The notes beneath the pieces were generated by a model. It was given only the letters and a program-made list of their open reading frames with translations. It had not been told where the DNA came from and searched no databases. A program made the position numbers and the translations under genes. From positions 41,019,335 to 41,083,334 of the forward strand of contig CM071930.1 in NCBI GenBank assembly GCA_016081115.2: DNA of 64,000 nt. Direction: 5' to 3'. The stretch is from Rehmannia glutinosa (lineage: Eukaryota > Streptophyta > Magnoliopsida > Lamiales > Orobanchaceae). Below, in pieces: positions 36,861 to 47,266 of this stretch (its first letter is position 1; each line of letters starts with the position of its first letter).

Positions 36861-37410
36861 TTTTTTGAATAAATTCGAGAATATATATAAAAATGAAAAA
36901 GAGTCGTCCCGATCACAAAGCAATCGGGTAGCCAAAGAAGAAGCCCGTAAACAACATCAAAGCAGATATAACATAATGGTCACAAGCCGACCAGGATGGT
37001 CGAATGGTTGGGGCCTCGTTAAAACCTTCCAAGGTAAAACCCACCCTTGTGGAAAAACCCTTGGAAGGAAAAAGAAATACCCCCATATGAAAGTGCGCCC
37101 AAATAATGTATGCGTATGCACTAGCTAGCAAACCTATCAAACCTATAGTTAGATTGACCAACATAATCCTGAGTGAGGGATGGGATAATAGCCGGGGCGT
37201 CCCCACCATGTATCCTCGTGCGACGTCTTACTAAGAATATCGGCTACACGTTGCCTTCCCTAAAGATGTGCGAGACCACGAAATTCATCTGAGAAAGAAG
37301 GTGAAGGGTGTACCGCCACCTACCCAAATGGCGCCAAGGCACTCCCGTCGATCTCTTCCGCAGCAACTCCACTACATAGACCGAGTCCGATTCCAGCCAT
37401 AGTTGATGCC
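36861..37410 (-). mobile_element. 5'-truncated LINE insertion inside Helitron 1
   Basis: The 17-bp direct repeat ACAAGATTATGTTTCAT flanks it exactly (36844-36860 and 37411-37427). On the minus strand it encodes an RNase H-like end: WLESDSVYVVELLRK, WRHLGRWRYTLHLLSQMNFV, VSHIFREGN, as in the C-terminal RNase H of plant LINEs. After a frameshift comes a noncoding tail ending in a short A run (TTTTTT on the plus strand at 36861). A long target duplication, 5' truncation and A tail are the marks of target-primed reverse transcription. Confidence 0.8.
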
Positions 37411-37427
37411 ACAAGATTATGTTTCAT

Positions 37428-38160
37428 GTCAAGCTAGAAGTTTTTTCAGTTGGAACTTGGAAGATAACTCTCTTCCTAGGTTTTTATACAGTTTTAGATG
37501 ATTCAAGAAACTGTCAAATGTTGAAAAGGTCGATGAGACCATTTTGTTCGGTAAGTAATGAAATTATTTTAGAAAAGGTAATATATGTATGCTTACATAC
37601 AAATAGTAATTTTTTTTGTTTATTGTATTGTACAGATATCATAGAAGAATCTATAACTATGTATGCTCAAACAAAGGAACTCGTGGGCAAGCAAATACAT
37701 TGTCATAACTTCAGAAGACTTGGAGTAATGATATATTTAAGTTTTTATTTTTTATGTTTAATATTTGCAATTTCAGCTTTTCTGATTCGATTCTGTTTTT
37801 CATATGTTGATAAGGTTTGATTAAGTGTTTGCATGCTTCTTAGATTAATTATATAATTTATTGATTTAATTATTTTGAATATAGGTCGTGAGTTTATGAG
37901 ATAGTGCTATAATCTTTTTCATTATTAGATATTGGTGGCATCTATCAATGTAAAAAATATCCCAAAAAACTCACTCAAGTCGGAGAGAAGTTTTATTATG
38001 AATGTTGTGACAAATTTTCTCAAATGGGAAATTTTAGGTATTTAAATTTTATAGTATATTTTCCAGTACCAATTATTGGAATTACTTCTTTTCTACACAT
38101 TTGAAGGTATAAGATTCAGTTCGAGGTTGATGATGATAGTGCAAATATATTTTAGAATGG
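37428..38160 (+). pseudogene. RPA-like gene remnant in Helitron 1
   Basis: At 37943-38035 one frame reads YQCKKYPKKLTQ followed by VGEKFYYECCDKF. This resembles the zinc ribbon of replication protein A large subunits, with one Cys changed to Tyr. At about 38103-38140 the text RYKIQFEVDDDSANI resembles the next beta strands of the same OB fold. Exon-like pieces upstream (37428-37820) are open but not clearly identified. Plant Helitrons often carry RPA-like genes. This one is broken and has a stop at 38151. Confidence 0.5.
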
Positions 38161-39942
38161 CACACTAAATCACAACGGGATAGCAAAGAACTTGAGACGA
38201 CCATAACAATATATCAACACGAGAGCCAACAATCGAATGAAAGTCTAAGTATGACTAGATCTTTTAGAAAGAAAAAAAACATTTTGGACGATTTTTTTTT
38301 GGCTCGGGAAACATCAAATGAGAGACATATATATAAAAAATTAAAATCGAATGATTATTGAAAAAATATTACATCTATTGAAAAAAACGAACTTGTGTTT
38401 ATTTTTTGATTAGAATGTATGAATTGTTTTGAAAAATAAAAAATAGTTTCGGATTCTGATATATTGAAATCATGAAAATACGAGAATAAAAAATACTTCG
38501 GATTGAAACTATACATATGTGAAGAAATCTGCTTTATATTGTGTATTTTTGTCTGTGGTATTCTGTTTAGTCCATAATGCATATTTATTTCGATGAACTG
38601 CTGTCGTTTTTATTTGTTTTCAAGTTCTATTTTTTCCTAACATTGATTCATCAATCATAATCTTCAACCCGTAGAACACAAGTGGATTCAAAAGATTTCA
38701 AATAACATCATGATTAAAGCTTTAGTTTATATATTGGTTTTGTAATAAATAAATCAACTAACCTGATTTGGTAGGACAAGAAAAGGACCTGGAAGCATGA
38801 CAAATTTTTAGTATCATCTCCAGTCACAAAAGGCCATTTATAACAGCCAAAGTAAAACAATGGCATTTGTGTATTCCTGCATTTGTCTGTAACGTTTCAA
38901 TTAAATCAGAATACAAGAAAATATATTGCTAGCTGAATAAATATGTAATATTTTGATTAATCAGTATTACATACTTTTTAAATGTAGATCTGGAGCTTTC
39001 AAGGGAAAAATGCATATTCATCAGGATCTATATAAACACTCTCAACATTGCTTGTTATCTTCAAAAAAGTATTTGTTAGAAACATTAAAAATATTATAGT
39101 TAAAAAAAATTCAGAAAAAATACTTTTAAAAAGTAGATCTACAATTTTGAAACCAAATATGGGGCTTTCCAAAAAATGTTAATCTTAAAACCCCAAAAAA
39201 ATATAATCATAGATAAATAATCTAAAAATACAAACAGAATCATATGAACATGATGGAAATGAAGAATCCCTAGATGGAGACGTTTTGTGTATATCGGATT
39301 TTTTTAATTTTTTAATTTTGATAATTGATTGGACACGCGGCATAATCTAGGGTGTCTATCGAGTTTTTTTGAATTTGTTTTTATTTCATATAAAAATCAT
39401 TAATGGGCTTGATTTATTTGGGATGTCCATTGAAATGGACCGATTTGTTTTTATTAGCCTTTGTTTCAATTTTTGTAGATTAAATGTATGTAAAGGGCCC
39501 AATTAAACTTCTGATTTGTTTTTTTTAAATTTACAAAAAATCATAATATATATCATAATTTAAAAATGGTACACCCCTTATTCAAAATAAAATATTATTT
39601 ATGTTATATTAATTATGCAAGAAAACGTCTGTCTACGTTTTTCAATTTTAATATGATTTATATTATTAAATTCTAATATTATAATGTATGCTGTTTTTTC
39701 AGTTAATTTTAAAAATATTTTCGCAAACTGAACAATTGACAAAAATTTATACAAATCTTATTATTATAGAAATAAACTATACACTTTGTTAAAAATTAAT
39801 AAAAAATTGTTACGAAAAATATCTATCTACATATTTCATTTTTACTGAAATTTATATAAGTAAACTTTAATATTATAATGTACGGTTTTTTACAGTTATT
39901 TTTTAAAACATTTATGAAAACTGAACATATTAGTTTGAAAAT
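38161..39942 (+). other. Helitron 1 interior without recognisable gene
   Basis: AT-rich sequence with scattered short frames, none protein-like. It presumably covers decayed or deleted Helitron coding sequence. Confidence 0.5.
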
Positions 39943-40023
39943 ATTAGTTTGTGGTGATGATGAATCCAAAAACAAACAGACAAAAAATGTTGTGCACAAA
40001 GAAATTTTCCGAAATTTGTAACT
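39943..40023 (+). repeat. Extra copy of the helicase 3' end in Helitron 1
   Basis: TTAGTTTGTGGTGATGA here and again at about 40365. This copy reads LVCGDDESKNKQT then NVVHKEIFRNL, a diverged twin of LVCGDDESNNKQT then NIVYKEVFQNL at 40360-40440. It is a direct repeat about 420 bases upstream. Confidence 0.85.
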
Positions 40024-40108
40024 TTAAATGTGTTCATCTAAACTGTTTTATTGAAATTTGTTTTTTTTATGTTCATCCATAATGTATATCTTAAACGCAT
40101 GTAATTCA

Positions 40109-40443
40109 TACCCAATGGGTGTTTAACATTCTTCGTATCAAGAGGCTTGCTATGCTCTAGGATTGTTAGAAGATGATAGGAAATTTCCCTTCAAGTTCCA
40201 ACGTAGGCAATTTCCTCTCATTGTGTCTTATGCCATGACTATAAACAAGAGCCAAGGCCAATCTCTCTCCAATGTCGGGTTGTACTTGAAGAATCCAGTG
40301 TTCAGTCATGGCCAGTTATACGTTGTTGTTTCCCGAGTTACGAATCGCAAGGGTTTGAAAAGATTAGTTTGTGGTGATGACGAATCAAACAATAAACAAA
40401 CGATAAATATTGTGTATAAAGAAGTATTTCAAAATTTGTAATA
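40109..40443 (+). pseudogene. Helitron helicase: two distant segments fused (Pif1-type)
   Basis: QEACYALGLLEDD (near 40137-40175) is a motif that precedes the helicase core in Helitron proteins. It runs directly into FKFQRRQFPLIVSYAMTINK and SQGQSLSNVGLYL, the last helicase motifs, then VVSRVTNRKGLKRLVCGDD and a stop at 40441. The Walker A, Walker B and middle motifs that Helitron 2 still shows are missing. The deletion is in frame. The product cannot be an active helicase. Confidence 0.85.
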
Positions 40444-40595
40444 TGTATAAGTAGTGTTTTAATTTGAAAAAGTCGTTTGTAGTCTTTGTTATTTTTTTGT
40501 GCTCATTACAATTATTTTGTGTACCCATTCAACTTATAATTCGACAAATCAATAACATATGATTCACGTATCATATGAGCCCATCATTACATCTT

Positions 40596-40623
40596 CCGTG
40601 CATCGCACGGGTCAGTACACTAG
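40596..40623 (+). other. 3' terminus of Helitron 1 (hairpin and CTAG)
   Basis: The perfect 6-bp stem CCGTGC/GCACGG with loop ATC spans 40596-40610, then nine bases, then CTAG at 40620-40623 and the target T. This structure is the transposition terminator in Helitrons. Confidence 0.9.
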
Positions 40624-41298
40624 TGTGGAGATAAAACATCAAATTTATTGGTGTTTTCAATAGGAAGGTCAGTGGGAACAAGATCTTTCATAAGTTGCTT
40701 CCCCTCCCTAGGAGCAGGCATAGGGGGAACAACTTCCTCTAAATGAGGAGAGGGAATGATGGGAGGAACCTCATCAACACCCTTTTTGGGGGGTCTAGAG
40801 GCATTCCCAACCACGTAACAAGCTTCAATGTTGTGACCTATATGGTAACATTCAGTACAAAAGGCTGGGAAAGATTCATACACAACCTTTTGTTCCTTAA
40901 GTTCAGAATTAAATCTAAGAAATATGGACTCCTTTTTAGGAAGAGAAACATCTATCCCCACACACAACCTAGCAACAGTTTGTTTATCAATGCGAAGAGG
41001 TTGCCTTATGAGTTTAGCAATCATGAACAAAGCATTACGATTAAACAGATGAACAGGCAAACCAGGTAATTTGACCCATATGGGAACCACATAAGACTCT
41101 CTATTAACAGAGAATTGAGGACTCCATTTAAAGACACGCATAGGCAATCCATTAATCATCCAAACCGGTTTAAGCCACATTTTAGCAAAATCAATTTCAT
41201 TAGAAAAATGCAGAAGAACACAACGCACATTAAGCCTACGTAGATCAACTGATCCATGAAGTTCCATATCTAGTTGGGCTCTTATTTCATTGCTCTCC
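40624..41298 (-). pseudogene. LINE ORF1 (DUF4283 and CCHC zinc knuckle), cut by Helitron 1
   Basis: The minus-strand frame runs from 41298 to the Helitron border. It shows INGLPMRVFKWSPQF, VPIWVKLPGLPVHLFNRNAL and ARLCVGIDVSLPK, as in DUF4283 proteins, then the zinc knuckle CTECYHIGHNIEAC (CX2CX4HX4C complete). A Pro-rich stretch and NKFDVLSPH follow. In plants this layout is the nucleic-acid-binding ORF1 of LINEs. The first ~60-80 residues are missing; a stop lies just before. No endonuclease or RT is found nearby, so it is a fragment. It starts only 183 bases beyond the BT4-like stop codon. Confidence 0.75.
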
Positions 41299-41480
41299 AC
41301 CTACCCACAAAAAAATACAGGGGCCATAGCAAGAAACAAGAGCTAACTAATAAGTACAACAATGACAAGATTTACAAATTCCACCAATTTCACTCCACTT
41401 CCCCTTTTGAGGCCAAATGAAAAAACAAACAATGGCATTCCATCCTAAAATACTCCATTATAATATTGGAGGAAAAAACT

Positions 41481-44400
41481 TTATAATTTGAAGCTGCTCA
41501 TTTCTTGATGGTCCATATCCATTCTTGGCTCCTCTTCTCTCTTCCTCTTTGGAAGAGACAATATAGCTTTAGCCGACGCCACCTTTCTCACAAGTAATCT
41601 CCACAGCAAATCACTTCCTCGTTGTCGTTCTTGTACTACCTTTAACTTGAATTCTCTGTGGACAAAAATGGCGAAGAGTTTTAGATACTAGAGAATTTTC
41701 TAAGAATAGATCAGGAACTCTTGCCTTAACTCTTCTTTAGACAGCTAAGAATTATTAATAAGAATCAATAGAAACTTTTGGCAATCACAAAAGCAAACCT
41801 CTCATGAAGCTTGTTTTGTTTTATCATTGCAGTCTCATTTTTGGACCATTCAATTTCAGCACATCCATTGCACCACGAGGAAGAATTGGGTCGACTCAAC
41901 CTTTTCCCCACAATAAAAATCACATCCTAATCAGTGTAACATTGGTCCTGAATAGAAATATCTGGCTGAGCCATCACAATTGACTATTACTCTACTATTA
42001 CTTGGGAAAAGGCAGACATATGAGTACACCAGGAAAATAATGAAGTAAAATTGACCCCACAATGACAGCTTCATTCATGTCTTTTATAATAGTAAAGTCA
42101 TGCAATTAGCCAGATTATGGGACCTAATCACATCCATTAGTTACATGATTAATGCACTTTAGGATTGGCAAACACCTACCATAAGGCATGGGATTAATTG
42201 TCGTGCCAAATGATACCGATATCTCTAGCATGAATATATGATTTAGAAAGCATCTTTCCCAATACATGACTTAGGCACACAATTCTGTTTTCACCACTGA
42301 CAATGGATAAAAGGTATGAACGATCCAACGTGCATGCACTAAAAGTCTTGCATTTCTCTAAGTGGGACCAGCATTTGATTAACATAATCAATAGGATTAA
42401 TTACAAAAACTACCCCTGATGTTTAGCCTAATTACAAAAAAAAAAAAAAATCACCCAGTTATAGCCATATATGTTTTTAGCTTACAAAACTGCAGCCTCA
42501 ATGGGCCTCAAGATGAGAGTATTTGTTAGGTAAATACAAACCTCAAGGGGGTATTTGTAATTTTGAAAGATAACTAGATTCTTTTGCAATAAAGCTAAAC
42601 TTCAGTATTTTGCAATTATCCGTAATCAATAACGACTTTAACACATAACGCATGCCTTTCTGAGTTTTGTTTATGCTAATTTCTGATAACAAGTATCTGA
42701 GACTAATGTAGATAGGCTTTATATCTCAATACATAAGTAATCTATAGCACTCATCATCACTAATGAACTCTAACCTACGTAAATGTTGAGCAATAACAAA
42801 ATTAAAGGCAAAAGTATTAAGAAAGTTCCATTTTACCTGCATAGAGGAACTCTGCAAACATCAGGTTGGTAACAAATCGAGGAGTGCAACCTAAAAAGCT
42901 GCCACATTCGCTTACAACGCCAACATCCTCCTTTAACCCTCTTCTTACAAATACCAAAATGCTTGATCAGAAGCTGAAGGCCGTGGCAGGTCGAAAACTT
43001 GCTGCACGGACCTTTCTTTTCGCTCGGATCCATATCAGACGGCCCAACACTAGTGCATCCTTCCGAGCATATATGCTGAAGACAATCCATTGCTTCACTT
43101 AGCTCTATATATAAACTCTGCTCCTCTCTAAACCTCCTCGTCCTCTTTTTCCTCTAAAACGAAAAAAATCAAATAATTAAATCACTAAATCACTTTTAAT
43201 GCATGCAATTTCCTAGCAAAACACAAGAAAGGGCGGGGTTTATGTACCGATTCAGATTCATCGATGAATTGCAAAATCTCGAGCTCGAGATAGGGGTCAT
43301 GATTTTGCATGAACTTCCATCCCTCAGTCTCCTCAACAGCCTTGAAGTTGTTGGACAATAGTTTCATGCATTTGAGGTAAAGATGAGGTGCATCGCACAA
43401 TCTTGCAAGCTGAAGCACATCCACCACATTATCAACGTTCAATTGTTCGACCAATCCCTTTGTGCATCTCAGCTTTAGCTGTGGTACCATGTATACATGT
43501 GATAGTGCTAGCAAATGAATCCCATACTTGTCCATTTGCTCCTTGCTGCATCTGAAAGTTAAAACAAGGACATTTTAGTCATTTCACATGACACGAGACT
43601 TTTAGGTATTGGAAGCTATATATGTTAATTATTTAGCCACGCCAACCAAAACAGTGACAAGAAAAAATAAAGTAAGTATATGATATTGATATGATCGAGA
43701 GTGGCGGTGGGAAAGATGGACGGTTGGTATTAAAAATTAATGTAAAATATATAATTTTCTCTTAATTGGTCAAATTCAAGGTCCGGGATAAGTTTGAAAG
43801 AAAATTCAATTAGTATTAAACTTGGAGAATTGGAACCAAAGGGATTGTTTTTTGTCCTCTAAAGGAAGAAAGGAATTAGCATAACAATTAAAAAGTGTGG
43901 AGTAGTAATTAATAAAAAAAAAATAACAGCTGGCGTTCCCGCGTTTGGCATGAAAGAAACTCACCTGGAGGAATAAAGAAACTGGATGAACACGGAGACG
44001 GCGTCGTACGGCACGCCAAGTATGGGAATTTTCCGTTCGGAGCTCTGGCGCTTTCGCGGCCTCTGGATTATGTTCTCCAGTACCGGCGATGCAGAAGCCT
44101 GCGCAATTTTATCAGAAACGTCAAATTAAGGCGAAAAATTCTATAAAAAAAAATTGGAAACATTAACCAATGTACTAATTTTTCAGATCAATTCAATTTT
44201 GATAAAATATCTTCGGAATCGCATAGTCGAGATGAACGTATTCGAGTTGGAAGGAGGTGAGATTCAACAGAAACAGTTGAAAAAAAAAAAAGAATTACGG
44301 AGGGTTTAACGGATCAAAACGTGGCTAAATAAAACTCAACAGCCAACTTAAAATGTTAGAGAAAAAATTCACGACTCTCAAGAGAGAGACAATACCAGGA

Positions 44401-44518
44401 TCTTAGAATTCGCCGGAATGAGTATCCCACCGGAGGTAACAACATAGACATCCGTTTCCGGCATTTCGTCGGCGGCGGCAACAACTCCGTCAACCGGAGG
44501 ACTTGAGTTCAGCTCCAT
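41481..44518 (-). CDS. BT4: BTB/POZ and TAZ zinc-finger protein, BT4-like
   Basis: Five exons with GT/AG borders give a 350-residue protein: 44518-44396, 44098-43965, 43551-43248, 43153-42837, 41655-41481 (TAA). The BTB domain covers about residues 24-105 (VYVVTSGGILIPANSKIL to FIQFLYSS) and a BACK-like helical part about 110-187. A basic, possibly nuclear-import RKKRTRRF starts at 188. The TAZ domain spans about 200-292, with HICSEGC, CSKFSTCHGLQLLIKHFGIC, GGCWRCKRMWQL and CRVPLC. The tail has a basic amphipathic LLWRLLVRKVASAKAI, like the calmodulin-binding helix of the family. Arabidopsis BT proteins are of similar length, act in nucleus and cytosol, and link CUL3 and bromodomain partners to hormone, sugar and nitrate responses. 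The match to BT4 rather than other BTs is from memory. No break is seen. Confidence 0.92.
42394..42622. mobile_element. Mutator-like MITE in intron 4 of the BT4-like gene
   Basis: The ends are inverted: GGATTAATTACAAAAACTA at the left, and CGGATAATTGCAAAATACTG reading in from the right; similarity continues for about 45 bases. The 9-bp direct repeat TAATCAATA flanks it exactly (42385-42393, 42623-42631). A 9-bp target duplication is typical of Mutator-like elements. It has no coding capacity and contains a 15-A run near 42436. Confidence 0.8.
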
Positions 44519-44636
44519 TCTGCCGGAAAACTCTTTCTGCAATTGAACCATTTTCCGTAAAACCTTGTAAAGATTTCCAAATGATAATCAGATTCAATCC
44601 TAAATGAAAATTGGAACAAGTTGAGTTCTGTTTCAT

Positions 44637-44645
44637 GATTTATAG
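44637..44645 (-). promoter_or_regulatory. TATA box of the BT4-like gene
   Basis: CTATAAATC on the minus strand about 120 bases before the ATG. A start site about 30 bases downstream would give a leader of roughly 90 bases. A CGCGTG core at about 44717-44722 fits a CAMTA-type site, but a hexamer this short may be chance. Confidence 0.55.
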
Positions 44646-44827
44646 GCAGTACACGAAAGCTATTAGGCCGCCACCCGCCTAAGAAGGTTCACACGAAGAC
44701 CAACTTAATGGGTCCAACACGCGCCCAACAAGATCTTGTGTTGCACTCAAGATTGGCAATTTGGTCAAAGACGGAATAAATAATTAAATAAATGATGCAC
44801 ATGACATAAATCATCAATTTCTACATA

Positions 44828-46410
44828 GAAAAATTGTAAAATTGGTTCGGTAAATTGGTATCCTTAAACTTTTAGGGGTGTCCCCAACTATAGAATTTAA
44901 TGGAATTTAGAATTCCATAACATTTCAGGTGTCCTCAATTTAGATTTTTATGGAATTCATTAAATTTTGAGGTCCTCGACTTGGATTTTAATTGATTCCA
45001 CGAAAATCCAGTATCCTCAAACATTCAAGGAATTCCATGGAATTCTTTTATAAATGAATTTTGGTGGATTCTGGTGGAATTATAAGCTAGATTTATGAAG
45101 GATAAATTATCACCTTCCCCCTTAGAATTCAAATTCCATTTTCCAATAATAATAATAATAATAAATTTTTTTGGCTATGGTATAAAAAGAAAAAAATTAA
45201 CATATTTTTCTCTCATTACATCTCCCCATGCATCGTCTTATTATCTCAATAATTCAACACATTCTACCTCAATTTTGTGAATAATTAGAGTAGAGTAACT
45301 AGAATTGATTTGTCGTCTTATTTCAGTTGCTAATATTTTTAATTTTATCGATAAATTAATAAGAAAAACTATTGTTATAATAATACTTTACTGGAAATCA
45401 TTATTGATAAATTTTCATTCATTCATCTTGATAGACACATTGTTTTTGTGTTAGAAATGTGGTTTTAAAATTATTTGGTAAGATTTTGATCATCAATGTT
45501 GTTGTTTGTTGAATAAATATTTTAAAAATATTTGTTTATAGAACTATTCCGAATTTTGACAATTTTAAATAATATTTTTGCAAGTTTATGAAACTTCTTA
45601 ATTTTTTTGCTAATGACTTTCTTTCAATATATACATTTCATATTTTTATGATTATAATGTTATGCTACTAGTTTCATTAAAAAATATTAATTAAACTTTT
45701 TATAACATCCAACAAATTACACTAAAATCCACACAATTCCATAGTATAAAATCCCATTCGAATCTGCTGGAATCCATAGAATTCGCTTAAAATCTATAAA
45801 TTTCCATAACTTAAAAAATCCTTGAAAATCCATGCTGGGGACACCCTCCTTAGCCTGCTAAGTTGTCAAAGCTTGGTCGTAGTTTATAAATTTAAAATTT
45901 TTGGGATATGTATTCCATTCTTTGCTAGAAATTGCTAATTTGGATCGGAATATTGATGATATGGACAACAAATTTGTGATTTTTTCAATTTGTAAGGGAA
46001 ATTGTCATGTGTTTGCCAATTGAATATTTAGGTTTGATAAAAAAAATAAAAAATTATATAAAAATGACAACTGAAACTTAGAAATAGAATTTCAATGGTG
46101 GGCCCCAATAATTTGACTAGGTCCCTTCAATGCTTACTTGTCATATTTATTTAGTTTTTCTTTTTGCCAAACTTGTATATATAATCAACGAATTTTCTCT
46201 ACAGATTGAAAAATTACTCAATTTATTGTCCATGTCATCAACATTCCGATTCATATCAACAGTTTCTGGCGAAATTAGAATTTTTTGGTGGGAATTGGAC
46301 TGAATGTTTCAAAATTTTAAAGTTAATTATTGAACTAAGACTAAACTATGACAACTTAGTGGACTAAAAGTCTATGGAGGCTAAGTTACCGGACCATTTT
46401 ACAATTTTTC
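44828..46410. mobile_element. Fold-back TIR element upstream of the BT4-like gene, split by another element
   Basis: The left end GAAAAATTGTAAAATTGGTT (44828) mirrors the right end, which reads in as GAAAAATTGTAAAATGGTCC (46410). After removing the element at 44875-45849 the inverted similarity continues inward: CTAAGTTGTCAAAGCTTGGT on the left against CTAAGTTGTCATAGTTTAGT read in from the right. The core is about 600 bases, noncoding. Flanking duplications are not clear. Confidence 0.65.
44875..45849. mobile_element. Harbinger/Tourist-like element nested in the fold-back element
   Basis: Left end GGGGTGTCCCCAAC; the right end reads in as GGAGGGTGTCCCCAGC. TTA flanks both sides (44872-44874 and 45850-45852), the usual 3-bp duplication of PIF/Harbinger elements. 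The 975 bases include an AAT microsatellite at 45145-45163 and many GGAATTC-like words, but no transposase. Confidence 0.65.
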
Positions 46411-46423
46411 CTTTCTCTAATTG

Positions 46424-47180
46424 TCTGCCTTTATCAGAAAGCTTTTGAAAGAAAAAAGAAGAATCAAAAGCTATAAATTAACTATGAAGCTTACTATCGA
46501 TTACTTGCAGATGATGCCGATTTATAACTTAACTGATATCTGGTTTATCCTTCAAACTAATTAAGACAATATAAGATTTTAGAAGTTTAAACATATTTAA
46601 GTGTTTGCCTTTATCAGATAGCTTTTGAAACCAAAAAGAAGAATCAAAAGATGTAAAATGACAACAAAGTTTATAATCGATTACTTGCAGATGGTGTCAA
46701 TTTGTAGCTTTTTTTAATAAGTTAGAAAGACTTGGTTGGAGAGAAATGGATAAATTTCAAAGAATCGAAAATTACCGGGTTGGAACTCGGTCAACAACAC
46801 CCTTATAAAGGGTGAGTGATACCACTTGAGCTACAAGCTTGTGGTGTGTCAATTTATAGCTTAACTAGGCTCTAGCTTATTTTTTAAACTGATTATGGTC
46901 ATACATGATCTTAATTTTTTCAACATATTCAAGTGTCTGTCCTTACGAGGGGTTTTTGAAAACAAAAGGATGAATCAAAAGATGTAAAATGACTAGAAAA
47001 CTAATTACTGATTATTGCATATGGTGCCAATAGTTTAACTGAGCTCTGGTTTGTCCTTTAAACTGATTAAAGCCATACAAGATCTTAATTCTTTCAACAT
47101 ATTTAAGCGTCTACTTTACCATGTAGCTTTTGAAAGAAAAAAGAACAATCAAAAGATGTAAAAAGACAACAAAACTTATT
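46424..47180. repeat. About 170-bp tandem repeats, four units, one holding a SINE
   Basis: Units start at about 46424, 46603, 46935 and 47108. Each begins TGTCTGCC/TGTTTGCC-like, then AGCTTTTGAAAG...AGAATCAAAAG, then GATTACTTGCAGATGGTG-like text, and ends near CATATTTAAG. The second unit is longer because of the SINE at 46711-46845; the last is partial. Noncoding. Confidence 0.8.
46711..46845 (-). mobile_element. tRNA-derived SINE
   Basis: On the minus strand it shows an RNA polymerase III box A, TAGCTCAAGTGG (46833-46822), and a box B, GAGTTCCAACCC (46788-46777), in tRNA-like spacing, and it ends in an A run (T run on the plus strand at 46709-46715). A 17-bp direct repeat with one mismatch flanks it: GTGTCAATTTGTAGCTT (46694-46710) and GTGTCAATTTATAGCTT (46846-46862). 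Length about 135 bases. Confidence 0.8.
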
Positions 47181-47266
47181 AACACTATATCAAACCATAA
47201 TATCGTGTCGCATAAGTTGGAATTGGAAATATACTACTTTTGCTTTCCTAATCTACTATGTTAAAT

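Larger units (their letters stand above)
35220..40623 (+). mobile_element. Helitron 1, non-autonomous, inserted in a LINE
   Basis: It starts TCTATATATATATAAAAGCA after an A and ends CTAG before a T, the known Helitron rule (5' TC, 3' CTRR, insertion between A and T). A hairpin CCGTGC-ATC-GCACGG lies at 40596-40610, nine bases before CTAG. It contains RPA-like remnants and the two ends of a Pif1-type helicase, both expected in plant Helitrons, but no complete Rep/helicase, so it would depend on another copy. Inside it are tandem repeats and a later LINE insertion. Confidence 0.85.

Noticed and set aside
36835..37128. Plus-strand ORF inside Helitron 1
   Set aside because: It overlaps the minus-strand LINE RNase H fragment and has no protein-like features.
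40624..41298. DUF4283/zinc-knuckle ORF as a host gene
   Set aside because: It lacks its N-terminus, is cut by a Helitron and has the typical layout of LINE ORF1.
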